Assembly: GCA_948938605.1 (NCBI GenBank)
Contig: CARAIG010000032.1
Span: forward strand, 1 to 31,272
From: an uncultured Eubacteriales bacterium
GTDB lineage: Bacteria > Bacillota > Clostridia > Christensenellales > CAG-314
Direction: 5' to 3'
DNA: 31,272 bases
This document shows, one piece after another, positions 6,313 to 15,153 of this stretch. A program made the translations under genes and the position numbers. The number at the start of each line of letters is the position of its first letter. Position 1 is the first letter of the stretch. The notes under the pieces were generated by a model that did no database searches, was not told where the DNA came from, and saw nothing but the letters and a program-made list of their open reading frames with translations.

Positions 6313-7710
6313 TTATTCGTTTGCTACCGTCACTTCGCCTATTTTGTTTGATTTTAATTCGGCGTTCCACAGCCCGTCGTTGGCAAATTGCAAGCAGTAC
6401 AACGGATTGTTTTCAAGTTCGTCTTGGTACAAACACAAATACACTTGATAATTGCCGTTAGGTAAATTGAGTTTGAGCGAACAGTTATAACTGCTGTCCC
6501 CTTTAAAATCCTGCGCTTGGCAAGTATAGGCCACTTTGCCGTCGCTGTCCGCAAAAATAAGTTTGGTGTGCGACGTTTTGTTTAAATTGCCGAAACCGAC
6601 GTTTTTAAGGGTTAGTTCTATTTGCAATTCGTCCGCCTTGGACGTATACTTAAATACCGAATTCGTTAAAACAAAACGGTACCCTAAGTGGTTTTGAATA
6701 TAATCGAATGCGGTTTTGCCGTAATATAATTCGTCTTGTCCGCACTGTTTTGTATAATTGCTGTTTTTCCACTTGTCGATAACTTGGTTGTTCCACTCGA
6801 TATTGAGATAACTTAAATTTAGCAAATTCATTTCGGGCAGGCACTTGTCAATGTCGTGGTATTCGCTTGACGGAATTACAACTTCGCCTCCGTAAGGCAA
6901 GTGCGCTGTTTGTTTGCTTAAAAATTCCGTTTCACGTTGCCTGTCGGTATATGTGCCCAAATCGTTGGCTGAGCCCAAATAGCCGTCGTTATAAATGCCC
7001 AAACGGTACGCTTTGCTATTGGCGTCTATTACATAGTCGTCGACGTCGTTTACCGTAATGCCCAAATAATCGTAAATCATTTTAGGCGTACGCACAAGCA
7101 ATGGTACGGCATTTGTGTGCGTAACAAACGCTTCGATTATAGGCGTTATGTTTTGCGCATTGGCAATTGCGCTGGAATGCATTTCGCCCCAAGGACCGAT
7201 AAGCCCCACTTCCACCGCAGTAACTGTGCTGTTGTAATTGTTTATAACGGTGCAAACTTGTTCGATATGTTGCAATATAATGCTTAGCTGCGGTTCCTTA
7301 TCCTTGCTTCCGCCGTAGGACGGATCGTAAGCAAACCTTACAATGGCGTTTTTATCCTTGGATTTAACAAAGGACAGCAATTCATCCAAACCGTCCAATG
7401 CAGTTTGCGTAAGCGGAATATCCGCACTGCCGTTTACTTGCTTGGAAAACGCGCTTATATCTATGCGTAAGTGATACAGTTGCGTAGAATCGTTGACGAT
7501 ATTTTTGTTGTAAGTTATTCCGTTTCCGTTCAATTTGACGTATATCGGACGGTAAAAGCCTTGGTCGGGATTGTTGATTTTTGCCGTACTTTCGGTATAG
7601 TTCAACTGTTGTTTGTAAGCAGGCATAACGCTGTTGCAAGCGCACAGTGCTATGCCGACACACAAAACGGTCAACATTAAAACGGCAAAAAGCGTTTGCT
7701 TGATTTTCAT
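6313..7710 (-). CDS. DUF4874/DUF4832 lipoprotein
   Basis: The 465-residue protein has an N-terminal hydrophobic signal (residues 4-22) followed by IALCACN, a plausible lipobox with Cys25, so it is probably membrane-anchored outside the cell. The NPDQGFYRPIYV opening and the region to about 170 match DUF4874. The AFDYIQNHLGYRF segment and the beta-sandwich C-terminus (about 340-465) match DUF4832. These paired domains occur in secreted proteins of unknown, probably carbohydrate-related, function with a TIM-barrel-like N-terminal part. The start at 7710 was chosen for the AGGAA site in front and because the signal peptide then begins properly; a longer ORF to 7773 runs through the promoter. It is monocistronic. 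Confidence 0.85.
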   Translation of the reverse strand: MKIKQTLFAVLMLTVLCVGIALCACNSVMPAYKQQLNYTESTAKINNPDQGFYRPIYVKLNGNGITYNKNIVNDSTQLYHLRIDISAFSKQVNGSADIPLTQTALDGLDELLSFVKSKDKNAIVRFAYDPSYGGSKDKEPQLSIILQHIEQVCTVINNYNSTVTAVEVGLIGPWGEMHSSAIANAQNITPIIEAFVTHTNAVPLLVRTPKMIYDYLGITVNDVDDYVIDANSKAYRLGIYNDGYLGSANDLGTYTDRQRETEFLSKQTAHLPYGGEVVIPSSEYHDIDKCLPEMNLLNLSYLNIEWNNQVIDKWKNSNYTKQCGQDELYYGKTAFDYIQNHLGYRFVLTNSVFKYTSKADELQIELTLKNVGFGNLNKTSHTKLIFADSDGKVAYTCQAQDFKGDSSYNCSLKLNLPNGNYQVYLCLYQDELENNPLYCLQFANDGLWNAELKSNKIGEVTVANE

Positions 7711-7744
7711 AAAAAATTCCTCGCTAACGGTTTGTTGCAAGTAA

Positions 7745-7773
7745 ATTATACCAAAACCTAAAAACACAGTCAA
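7745..7773 (-). promoter_or_regulatory. Promoter of the DUF4874/DUF4832 gene
   Basis: On the minus strand, TTGACT (7773-7768), a 17-base spacer and a perfect TATAAT (7750-7745) lie about 35 bases before the gene start. Confidence 0.8.
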
Positions 7774-7827
7774 ACAGTGTACACCAAAACGGAAAAAGAA
7801 CTTGCATCAATTTTAACCGACATAATA

Positions 7828-7856
7828 TTGACTTACAACTTTAAAAATGTTACACT
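7828..7856 (+). promoter_or_regulatory. Promoter of the DUF2310-MmcQ operon
   Basis: TTGACT (7828-7833), a 17-base spacer and TACACT (7851-7856) are present. The leader to ATG 7961 is about 100 nt and AT-rich with no obvious riboswitch fold. Confidence 0.7.
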
Positions 7857-7960
7857 GTTTCAGACATCAAATTGTTTTTACGCAAATATTTATAAAATTC
7901 GAAACATTACCCGAAATATCGTAAACAAGGTGAATTTGAGATATTACTTGGAGTTTAATT

Positions 7961-8734
7961 ATGTGCAAATCACTAAATTTAAGCATTACCGTAAAAAACG
8001 ACGAGATAAATTACGGCAGCGAACGGTTCTTTTCGAACGAAACGGAATTGCTCGACGATTATTTACACACTTTGTTTATGAACGGGCAAATTTATCTCGA
8101 TTACCATTTAATAAAGGTATGCGACCACGAATATACGGCGTTTGTAAACGTTCCCGACATCAAAAGCATCGAGAGCAAATTTAACAACGAATACGTAAAC
8201 CGTTCATATAAATATTTGACTGTTAAAATTGAGAAATCCGACAAAAATATTTTATATTCTCACAACTGCAATTGCAATGACATACTTTACTACATTTTGC
8301 AGGGCAGTTCAGAGTTCGGCACTGCAAGCCCCGTAACGTGCGGAAAATGCGGATACGAAGTACCCCTTTACAAAATACCGCACTTATTTTGCGAACAAGA
8401 ACATTTCAGCTTGCTTTCCTGGCAAAAATGCTACGCAAGCGTTGAAAACCTTTGGATAAATTCGCTGTCCGACAGATTTACTAAAAACCAATTAAACAAT
8501 CCCGCTTCGGCGCTTAATAAAACGGCATTCGAACTTAGACAGGAATTGGAAAAGAAAATCGGCAAACCCGTTTATTTGGAATTATCAAAAACAGAACTTC
8601 CGATATCATCCGTAAAAGAACAAGATGACGTGTTGTGTCCTAGGTGCTGTCAAAAAATGACTAAATGCGAATATCAGGTTTTTTCGGGCAAAATGTACAA
8701 ATGCGATATTTGCAGAGTAATAAACATTAAATAA
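7961..8734 (+). CDS. DUF2310 zinc-ribbon protein
   Basis: The 257-residue protein has the DUF2310 layout. The N-terminal half is an alpha/beta region. A central block has HNCNCND and then CGKCGYEVPLYKIP. The SWQKCYASVENLWINS segment follows, and a C-terminal CPRCC...CDIC zinc ribbon ends it. Members are described as zinc-ribbon, possibly nucleic-acid-binding, proteins; no reaction is known. GGAG at 7950-7953 sets the start. It is followed after 16 bases by an MmcQ/YjbR-like gene, probably one operon. Confidence 0.85.
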   Translation: MCKSLNLSITVKNDEINYGSERFFSNETELLDDYLHTLFMNGQIYLDYHLIKVCDHEYTAFVNVPDIKSIESKFNNEYVNRSYKYLTVKIEKSDKNILYSHNCNCNDILYYILQGSSEFGTASPVTCGKCGYEVPLYKIPHLFCEQEHFSLLSWQKCYASVENLWINSLSDRFTKNQLNNPASALNKTAFELRQELEKKIGKPVYLELSKTELPISSVKEQDDVLCPRCCQKMTKCEYQVFSGKMYKCDICRVINIK

Positions 8735-8750
8735 TTTAAATTTATTTGCT

Positions 8751-9425
8751 ATGAATAATTACATCGAAAAAATTTTTAAAAATTACATACCGAACAACGC
8801 AAAGTTGGAAAAATACGGATTTCAATTGCAAGACGGCGCATACCGCTACGCCGCAAACATTGTTGACAATCAATTTAGGTTGGATATAACCGTTGCGGAT
8901 AGCGGCATTGCTACAAACGTTACCGACTTGTCGACCGACGAAGAATACACGCTGTTTTTAAGCGACAGCGCCGTAGGCAGTTTTGTGGGTTCGGTGCGTA
9001 CCGCATACGAAAACGCATTGACCGACGTTGCGTTAAAATGCTTTGACCGCTGTGTATTTAAATTGCCCTATTCGCAAGCGTTAATCAAATACGTCCGCAA
9101 CAAATACGGCGACGAGTTGGAATTTTTGTGGGAAAAGTTTGACGACAACGCCATTTGGCGCAGATGCGACAATAAAAAGTGGTACGGCGCGCTGCTTACC
9201 GTAAACAAACGTAAGTTAGGTTTAGACGTTGACGAAAAGGTGGAAATATTAGACGTACGGGCAAATACCGACGAAATAGACAACTTGGTTGACAACGTTA
9301 AAATATTTAACGGGTACCATATGAATAAAAAACATTGGATAACGGTTTGTTTAGACGGCTCGGTACCGCTTGACGAAATAAAACGTTTACTTGACGACAG
9401 TTACGTTTTGGCAAAAAAGAAATAG
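8751..9425 (+). CDS. MmcQ/YjbR-family DNA-binding-like protein
   Basis: In this 224-residue protein the C-terminal half (about 105-220) has the MmcQ/YjbR pattern. It contains a helix, then KWYGALLTVNKRKLGL, a segment of the EILDVRAN type, and NGYHMNKKHWITVCLDGSVPLDEIKRLLDDSY. The YHMNKKHWITV block is diagnostic. The N-terminal hundred residues form an extra domain common in clostridial members. The fold resembles double-wing DNA-binding proteins but biochemical function is unproven. It lies 16 bases after the DUF2310 gene and is followed by a strong terminator. Confidence 0.85.
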   Translation: MNNYIEKIFKNYIPNNAKLEKYGFQLQDGAYRYAANIVDNQFRLDITVADSGIATNVTDLSTDEEYTLFLSDSAVGSFVGSVRTAYENALTDVALKCFDRCVFKLPYSQALIKYVRNKYGDELEFLWEKFDDNAIWRRCDNKKWYGALLTVNKRKLGLDVDEKVEILDVRANTDEIDNLVDNVKIFNGYHMNKKHWITVCLDGSVPLDEIKRLLDDSYVLAKKK

Positions 9426-9470
9426 CAAATATAAATACTGCCGTCACGTACAATATAAAATTAAATAAAA

Positions 9471-9510
9471 AAAAGACTTGTCCGAGTTTAAACTCAGACA
9501 AGTCTTTTTT
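9471..9510. terminator. Bidirectional terminator between convergent genes
   Basis: A 12-bp stem AAAAGACTTGTC (9471-9482)/GACAAGTCTTTT (9497-9508) is extended by an inner GAGTTT/AAACTC. T-runs occur on both strands. It separates the plus-strand MmcQ gene and the minus-strand TPR gene. Confidence 0.9.
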
Positions 9511-9569
9511 ACAGTTATTGACAATAAGATTGAATTAGCAAAAGGGAGTAAAACCTTATTATTTTCGCA

Positions 9570-11483
9570 CTATTGCAAAGCGGATATTTTGTCCGCCACC
9601 GCTTTATAGGCTTGGGAATATTTGTCGGGATTGGTTAAGGCAAGACGGGAATAAACGTCCGATGCCGAACGGTAATTTATTAAAGCGTCGGTTTTATTTC
9701 CCAATGCCAAGTATGCGTTGGCAAGGCTTGCAAGACTTTCCGCCAAATACGGTTCGTTAGCGACGGGGTTTTCGTTTGTTAAATCCTGCCGTAACGATAC
9801 GGCTTGTTTAAAACGTTCGACAGCGTCGTTGCAGCGTTCGGCTTTTAAACACATTTCGCCGAGACCTTGACACCCCACTCCCCAATAAAACTCGAAGCAA
9901 TGGGGAGTAACCTTGGAATTTTTTTCGCAAAATTCCAACGATTGAAGGAAACACTGTTCCGCTTGTTGGTACCGTCCCGTTTCCGTATACATCTTTCCCA
10001 AAGCATTAAAATTACGTGCGGGGAAGGGGTTATCCGATTGAGGGATACCGTCATAACTTTTGTAAACGCGTTGCGCAGCAACAAGGTATTTTTCCGCCTT
10101 GGCGAATTGTTTTGTATCGTTATAAATTACTCCGATATTTTGATAAACGCTTGCTAAATCCAGTTTATACTCCGAATTGGTTTCGACAAGTTTTTCGCGT
10201 ATTTGCACCGTACGCAAAAAGTAAATTTCCGACATATCCTGTTTACCCGCTTTACGGTAAAGACGTCCCATAATGCTGTACAGACGGCTACGGTCGTAGT
10301 CGCTGATTTTGTAAACGGGATTTTCGCAATAAACAAGATATTTTTCCGCAACGGACAATGCTTTTTGATACTCGTTTTGCGTATGGTAGTAAAACGCATA
10401 ATCGTACAAAACGGATAACTCCGCATTATATTTAAGAGCAACGGAAACAACCTTTTCGAAACGGGAGTCGATTTCGGCAAAGCGTTCCTTGTAATCGTAC
10501 ATGGTTTGCAAAACGTCTATTGCAAGTTTGTGTTCGCGAATGTACACTTCCGCTTTGCGTTTGCTTTCCATTTCCTGCTCGCGCTCGAAACGCTCGAATT
10601 CGTCGTCGATGTCGTCCGCGTCCAACACCGACAAACAGCCTTTGCTGTCCCCCAATTCCAACAAGCGGTACGCTTCCTTTTGTCGGGGAGTAAGTTCGCC
10701 TTTTACTTCGTCGCGGCTTAAATTTAAAGACAGTTCGAATATGCTTTGTTTCAATGAATCGATAGTTTCCTTTAAACGTTGTCTGTGCGAAGCGACACGC
10801 ACGTATTCGCGTCGGAATTCGTCCGAAAAGCCCCCTTGCGCATAGATAGGCTTCATTTGATTGTATTGTTCTTCGACAGTTTTGAGTTCAGCGTTTAGCG
10901 CGGACAATTCCTTACTGTTTGCAAACTCCGATACGTTTTGTAAATTTAACACATCGGCATTGTCCACAAAACATTTGTCGCCCTTTATTTTTACGTTTAC
11001 AAAATTCATTTCCTGCATTTTTAAATTGAGCAAAATGCGGAGTTTGATTGTGTCGATATTACTGAAATTGCTGTAATAATGCTTATACGTTTTATCAATG
11101 ACTTGCATAAATTCGCGGACGGAATCGTCTGCCGTTATGCCTTGGGGAATTGCCTTGAAATATACGTAAATTTGCGGTTTGCGGGAAGGATTTGCCGAAA
11201 AAGCGTTAAACGCAATTTCAAATTCCTTGCGGGTGATTGCGCCCACACGCGTGAAGAAAATGAAAAAACACATTTCGCTTTCGCGGATTAGTTGATTAAA
11301 TTCCTCCTGCTTGCCTTCCACCGTCATATTGGTGTCGACGTTTTCGCAACGTAAAGGAATAATTTTTGTGTCGTAATTTTCTTCGAACCGATCGCTGACG
11401 TTACGTATAAACAATTCCAGTTCGTCGCGGTCGCGGGCAAATTCCACTATTGACGACGCTAAAAAGATTTTTATTTTTTTCAT
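9570..11483 (-). CDS. TIR-like (DUF4062-type) N-terminal domain with TPR repeats
   Basis: In this 637-residue protein, residues 1 to about 115 start IKIFLASSIVEFARDRDELE and include FIFFTRVGAITRKEFEIAF. This pattern is found in TIR-like/DUF4062-type domains, often signalling or NAD-processing modules in bacterial immune proteins. A charged coiled-coil-like region (about 185-340) follows. From about 355 to 637 there are tetratricopeptide repeats, for example AKAEKYLVAAQRVY and AEQCFLQSLEFCE. No ATPase or nuclease domain is visible. It is probably a cytoplasmic sensor or scaffold in which the TPR half recognises a partner and the N-terminal half acts, but this is inferred from architecture. Whether the TIR-like part is catalytic is unknown. 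It is monocistronic, with only a weak ribosome binding site. Confidence 0.7.
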   Translation of the reverse strand: MKKIKIFLASSIVEFARDRDELELFIRNVSDRFEENYDTKIIPLRCENVDTNMTVEGKQEEFNQLIRESEMCFFIFFTRVGAITRKEFEIAFNAFSANPSRKPQIYVYFKAIPQGITADDSVREFMQVIDKTYKHYYSNFSNIDTIKLRILLNLKMQEMNFVNVKIKGDKCFVDNADVLNLQNVSEFANSKELSALNAELKTVEEQYNQMKPIYAQGGFSDEFRREYVRVASHRQRLKETIDSLKQSIFELSLNLSRDEVKGELTPRQKEAYRLLELGDSKGCLSVLDADDIDDEFERFEREQEMESKRKAEVYIREHKLAIDVLQTMYDYKERFAEIDSRFEKVVSVALKYNAELSVLYDYAFYYHTQNEYQKALSVAEKYLVYCENPVYKISDYDRSRLYSIMGRLYRKAGKQDMSEIYFLRTVQIREKLVETNSEYKLDLASVYQNIGVIYNDTKQFAKAEKYLVAAQRVYKSYDGIPQSDNPFPARNFNALGKMYTETGRYQQAEQCFLQSLEFCEKNSKVTPHCFEFYWGVGCQGLGEMCLKAERCNDAVERFKQAVSLRQDLTNENPVANEPYLAESLASLANAYLALGNKTDALINYRSASDVYSRLALTNPDKYSQAYKAVADKISALQ

Positions 11484-11531
11484 AAGTTTTACCGTTTAAT
11501 TAGGCTATAGACATAACGCGCCAATACAAAA

Positions 11532-11560
11532 ATAGTATTAATCGTAAATTTAAAAATCAA
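11532..11560 (-). promoter_or_regulatory. Promoter of the TIR-like/TPR gene
   Basis: On the minus strand, TTGATT (11560-11555), a 17-base spacer and TACTAT (11537-11532) are present. The leader to the ATG is about 45 nt. Confidence 0.5.
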
Positions 11561-11587
11561 TTGTGCATTGTACGGCAAACGCCGTTT

Positions 11588-12436
11588 TTAAATCCCTTTG
11601 TAATAACCCGCATCGATATAGCCGAGTAACGCCTTGCGCACTTCGTCCAAATCTTCGCGGTAGGTAATGCCGTACCATTTGTCCTTGTTGGTATATGCGT
11701 ACACTTCGGCATAGTTTTCCTTGACCGCTTCGAAAATAACGGTGGGTATTAAAAATTCGTCTTTATTTAAGTTGGCAGTTTGCAAAAACAGTTCAAACTT
11801 CCCGTCCAAAAACGGGAATATGTCGGGAGTAAGCCCCCACAAATTCATAGATACGGCAGTTGTAGGAGTAAACTTTTCGCCCGTTGCCGTACTTACGCAT
11901 TCGTTTGTAATTCCGCCCGTTTCCACAATACGTTTGAGTTTGCCGTCTTGAATGTCGCATACGCCGCGGGTTACGCCGCCATTTGAACTTACAGTATTGC
12001 CCATTTGATACGCCACCATTGCGTACTGTCCCGCTTGCGCTTGAGTCAAATGCTTAAAGATGTCGCTAAATGCGTTACTACCGTAGTAGTCGTCGGCATT
12101 GATGATTGCAAAAGGTTCCTTGACAACTTCCTTACAGCACAGCACGGCGTGCGCAGTACCGAAAGGTTTTGTACGCCCTTGCGGCAAAATCGATGTATCC
12201 TGAATAACGTATTCTACATTTACTTGCTTAGCTATACGGTTGCCGACAAGTTGTTTAAAATCGTTTTCGATATCCTTGCGGATAATAAAAACGACTTTGT
12301 TAAATCCCGCGCGTACGGCGTCGTAAACGGAAAAATCCAAAATACATCTGCCGTCGGACGTAATCGGCTCGACTTGTTTAAGTCCGCCGAAACGGCTGCC
12401 CATACCGGCAGCCATAACTACAAGCGTGATATCCAT
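11588..12436 (-). CDS. NTP_transferase-family sugar nucleotidyltransferase
   Basis: The 282-residue protein begins with the nucleotide-binding signature AAGMGSRFGGLKQ (about 9-21) of the NDP-sugar pyrophosphorylase fold. AIINADDYYG (about 112-121) contains the metal-binding Asp. It probably transfers a nucleotidyl group to a sugar-1-phosphate in the cytoplasm. The usual sugar-specificity motifs do not let me name the sugar. GGAG precedes ATG 12436. It lies 84 bases after the P-II gene and may be transcribed separately, since a possible TTGTCA-16-TAAATT promoter overlaps 12455-12482. Confidence 0.85.
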   Translation of the reverse strand: MDITLVVMAAGMGSRFGGLKQVEPITSDGRCILDFSVYDAVRAGFNKVVFIIRKDIENDFKQLVGNRIAKQVNVEYVIQDTSILPQGRTKPFGTAHAVLCCKEVVKEPFAIINADDYYGSNAFSDIFKHLTQAQAGQYAMVAYQMGNTVSSNGGVTRGVCDIQDGKLKRIVETGGITNECVSTATGEKFTPTTAVSMNLWGLTPDIFPFLDGKFELFLQTANLNKDEFLIPTVIFEAVKENYAEVYAYTNKDKWYGITYREDLDEVRKALLGYIDAGYYKGI

Positions 12437-12454
12437 AACATATACTCCGATTTT

Positions 12455-12482
12455 AATTTATGCTGTAATTTACGATTGACAA
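12455..12482 (-). promoter_or_regulatory. Possible promoter of the nucleotidyltransferase gene
   Basis: On the minus strand, TTGTCA (12482-12477), a 16-base spacer and TAAATT (12460-12455) are present. Agreement with consensus is moderate. Confidence 0.35.
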
Positions 12483-12483
12483 T

Positions 12484-12504
12484 GCGGGATTAGAACACTG
12501 CTTA
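12484..12504 (+). repeat. GCGGGATTA short repeat, copy 1
   Basis: GCGGGATTAGAACACTGCT recurs at 15195-15213 with one mismatch. Both lie in intergenic DNA flanking the DUF1538 operon. The origin is unknown. Confidence 0.5.
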
Positions 12505-12520
12505 CCCCACATTGCTATAT

Positions 12521-12943
12521 TTACTTTTTTGTTGCGTCGTCGGCGTTTTTGATGTCCGAATTTTCGGTTTGTTCCAATTCAACCGCTTTTTGCGCGGCAA
12601 TTTTTTCATTGATTAAATCGGCGGTTTTTTGCGACGTAATGCCCACAACGTCGTCTACCGGCAAGGAAAACGCAATACCTTGCCCTTCGCTTTTAAGTCC
12701 CGCTAAGCGGTATATAGAGTGCAACACATCGTCCTTAATGTCTTGTGGAACCAAAATAAGCACTATTTCCTTGTCGGGCTGTATTGTTATTTGAAAAAAC
12801 TGTTCCGCTTCCTTATTGGCGGTACCGCGTGCGTGAATAACCGTTCCGCCGCGCGCGCCCACTTCCTTAGCGGCGTCCATTACCGTTTCGGAAAAGCCTG
12901 TGTTTACTATGCACATTATCATTTCGAATTTATTGTTTGCCAT
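12521..12943 (-). CDS. P-II family regulator (DUF1538-associated)
   Basis: The 140-residue protein has the P-II-like ferredoxin fold pattern. It includes MIMCIVNTGFSETVMDAAKEVGARGGTVIHARG at the N-terminus, where the T-loop region of GlnB-type proteins begins, and IVLILVPQD and DDVVGI later. A charged Glu/Asp/Lys tail (about 112-140) extends beyond the fold. GlnB relatives sense nucleotides or metabolites and bind membrane transporters. Here the partner is probably the DUF1538 protein encoded two genes upstream. Its start overlaps the previous gene by 14 bases. The tyrosine uridylylated in GlnB is not evident. Confidence 0.8.
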   Translation of the reverse strand: MANNKFEMIMCIVNTGFSETVMDAAKEVGARGGTVIHARGTANKEAEQFFQITIQPDKEIVLILVPQDIKDDVLHSIYRLAGLKSEGQGIAFSLPVDDVVGITSQKTADLINEKIAAQKAVELEQTENSDIKNADDATKK

Positions 12944-13433
12944 TGTCGCCCTCCTTGACGGTTTCGCGGTTGTTGCTTAAAAAGCCGTAAATTAAAACGC
13001 CTATAACGCTAGTGAGCGGAATAGTCCAAGCAACACCCTTACCGCCCTTAATGGAATTGAAGCGGTTGTCTAACGTCGACAGTGCGTCGGGGATTTTTTT
13101 ATCCTGTATTACGCTTAAAATTACCGCCTTGTCGGTATCGGTTAAACCAAGCAATCCAAGCGTGCTTTTGTCCGCAGTACCTTGACCGATAAGCACGCAC
13201 TGCATATTGACGTCAAACGACTGTATTAAATCGAGATAAAACTCCGCCTTGTTACGCGCAACTATCGTAATAAGCAATTTAAGCTTGGCGCTTACGGTAT
13301 TTTTGTTGTTAGGTTGCGCTTTTGTACGGACTTTGCTTTTTATGTTTTCCTTTACCTTGATTACTTTTTTTACCGTAGTTTTGGAATTGTTTTTGGGAGG
13401 CAATATTGAACTCGTTTGTTTTTTTGCAGACAT
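12930..13433 (-). CDS. Second P-II-like protein of the DUF1538 operon
   Basis: In this 167-residue protein, residues 1 to about 48 are basic and low-complexity, probably disordered (KKQTSSILPPKNNSK). The rest (LKLLITIVARNKAEFYLDLIQSFDVNMQCVLIGQGTAD onward) has the beta-alpha-beta start of a P-II-like domain. It includes KAVILSVIQDKKIPDALSTLDNRF and a final GKGVAWTIPLTSVIG, which parallels GQGIAFSLPVDDVVG of the next gene. It is therefore a divergent paralogue of its neighbour. It lies between the DUF1538 transporter (10-base gap) and the other P-II gene (14-base overlap). A direct annotation might read 'hypothetical'. Confidence 0.7.
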   Translation of the reverse strand: MSAKKQTSSILPPKNNSKTTVKKVIKVKENIKSKVRTKAQPNNKNTVSAKLKLLITIVARNKAEFYLDLIQSFDVNMQCVLIGQGTADKSTLGLLGLTDTDKAVILSVIQDKKIPDALSTLDNRFNSIKGGKGVAWTIPLTSVIGVLIYGFLSNNRETVKEGDNGKQ

Positions 13434-13443
13434 TTTTGCCCCC

Positions 13444-14991
13444 TTATTTAAAGTAAATAATTTGTTCGTCGTCCGAACTTAAAATACGTTTCATAGTAAT
13501 TTTGTTGCGGACTTTTGCCGACGTTACCGCCTTGAAACCCAACGCTTGAATTGTGATTAACGGAGTCATTGCAACCATTGCGACTACACCGAAAGCGTCG
13601 GTTAATATGTTGCTTGCGCTGCCGTCGTTCAACGCTACGCACGCGCCGACTATTAACGGTAAAATGAAACTTGACGTCAACGGACCGGACGCTACTCCGC
13701 CAGAGTCGAACGCTATTGCAGTGTAAATTTTAGGGACGAAGAAAGACAGTCCCAACGAAATAAGATAGCCGGGAACAAGATAATACAGCACCGAAAACTT
13801 GTAGATCATACGCACTATCGACAGACAAATAGATATTCCTACCGCTGCCGACAACGCCACAAGCATTTCCACCTTTTTTACGCCGCCGCCGGTAATTTCC
13901 TCAACTTGACGGTTTAGCACGTGTACTGCCGGCTCTGCCAAAACGACAACCATACCTATGCCGAAGCCGAACGCTACCAATACTGCGGGATTGAACTTTG
14001 CAATGCTTTGCCCTAATTTGAAACCGATAGGCATATATCCTATTTCCACCGCTACAAGGAAAATTACCAATCCGAAAAAGGTATACGCAATGCCGATTGC
14101 TATTTGTATCATTTTCTTTTTAGGCAGTTTAAGTACGGTAAATTGCAGCACTAAAAAGAATGCGACAACCAACCCCAGCGCTATAACTACGTTTTTGACA
14201 GTATTTAATACGGCGTGTCCTACGGCTACGCCTAATTCTTCGGACGTTACATAACCGTCAACTATTGCTTGCAAACTGTCGTTTGATATTGTGCCGTTGG
14301 AAGTTAGGGCAAGAATAGCAACAGCAAGGATAGGACCTATCGAACACATTGCAATTAAACCGAAGCTGTTTTCGTTGGCGTTGCGTCCGCCGATTGTGGT
14401 AGCAATACCTACGCCCAAAGCCATAATAAAAGGTACGGTAATGGGACCGGTGGTAACCCCGCCGCTATCGAACGACAATGCTAAAAAGTTGTTTTTTCCG
14501 CTGTCGATTAAAAGCGCCGACAAAGCGAACAACATCATATAGAAAAACATCAACAAGGTTGACAAATTCTTTTTAAATATAATTTTAAGTACGGCAAGCA
14601 CCAAAAACAAACCTACGCCTACGCCTACGGTTACTATAAGCACGGTGTTTTGGATAATGTCCGCAACTTGCTCGGCAAGCACCGACAAGTCGGGTTCGGC
14701 AACGGTAATAAGCACGCCCATTACAAAGCATACCGAAATTAAAACGCCTACCTTTTTGGACTTGGTAAGTCCCGAACCGATATGTTCGCCCATAGGCGTC
14801 ATTGCAAGGTCGGCACCCAAGTTAAACAAACTTATGCCTATAATTAAAAGCACCGAACATACGGCAAAAGTAACTTGCTCCTGCCAGGTAAAATCCGTTA
14901 AAGGCGTAAAGGAAATAATCAGTACTATTACCGCGACGGGCAGTACCGATATTACCGATTCCTTAAATTTTGACATCAACGCCTTAAACAT
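13444..14991 (-). CDS. DUF1538 multi-pass membrane transporter-like protein
   Basis: This 515-residue, highly hydrophobic protein has about a dozen membrane segments and a clear internal duplication. The first half has MTPMGEHIGSGL, AEPDLSVLAEQV and FDSGGVTTGPITVPF. The second has MPIGFKLGQSIA, AEPAVHVLNRQVEEI and FDSGGVASGPLTSSF. Two inverted or tandem halves with matching AEP and FDSGG motifs are the mark of DUF1538 and suggest a transporter with pseudo-symmetric halves. The substrate is unknown. It is the first gene of an operon with two P-II-like proteins, which implies gating by a nucleotide- or metabolite-sensing regulator. AAGGA precedes the start. Confidence 0.9.
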   Translation of the reverse strand: MFKALMSKFKESVISVLPVAVIVLIISFTPLTDFTWQEQVTFAVCSVLLIIGISLFNLGADLAMTPMGEHIGSGLTKSKKVGVLISVCFVMGVLITVAEPDLSVLAEQVADIIQNTVLIVTVGVGVGLFLVLAVLKIIFKKNLSTLLMFFYMMLFALSALLIDSGKNNFLALSFDSGGVTTGPITVPFIMALGVGIATTIGGRNANENSFGLIAMCSIGPILAVAILALTSNGTISNDSLQAIVDGYVTSEELGVAVGHAVLNTVKNVVIALGLVVAFFLVLQFTVLKLPKKKMIQIAIGIAYTFFGLVIFLVAVEIGYMPIGFKLGQSIAKFNPAVLVAFGFGIGMVVVLAEPAVHVLNRQVEEITGGGVKKVEMLVALSAAVGISICLSIVRMIYKFSVLYYLVPGYLISLGLSFFVPKIYTAIAFDSGGVASGPLTSSFILPLIVGACVALNDGSASNILTDAFGVVAMVAMTPLITIQALGFKAVTSAKVRNKITMKRILSSDDEQIIYFK

Positions 14992-15083
14992 AGTTTTTTA
15001 TCCTTTTCGACTAATACAATCGCTTGCTAACTTTACAAACACAGCGCATTGCGTAATTTTTGACAAAGCGCTTAATCTTGTAT

Positions 15084-15112
15084 ATTGTATCACAAAAAAA
15101 ATTCATTCGCAA
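15084..15112 (-). promoter_or_regulatory. Promoter of the DUF1538-P-II operon
   Basis: On the minus strand, TTGCGA (15112-15107), a 17-base spacer and TACAAT (15089-15084) are present. The leader is about 85 nt. Confidence 0.55.
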
Positions 15113-15153
15113 GTCTATACCGCTTTGCAACTGCAATTATATAGATAATTTTG

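Noticed and set aside
6167..6448. 93-codon ORF over the terminator
   Set aside because: It crosses a strong terminator and is antisense to the end of the DUF4832 gene.
7777..8184. 135-codon ORF upstream of and overlapping DUF2310
   Set aside because: It runs through the promoter, is out of frame with the real gene and encodes a low-quality basic product.
10154..10480. Long antisense and out-of-frame ORFs within the TPR gene
   Set aside because: They are shadows of a well-supported coding frame on the minus strand.
11572..11585. Short ACGGC/GCCGT hairpin as a terminator of the nucleotidyltransferase
   Set aside because: The stem is only five base pairs and there is no T-run on the minus strand.
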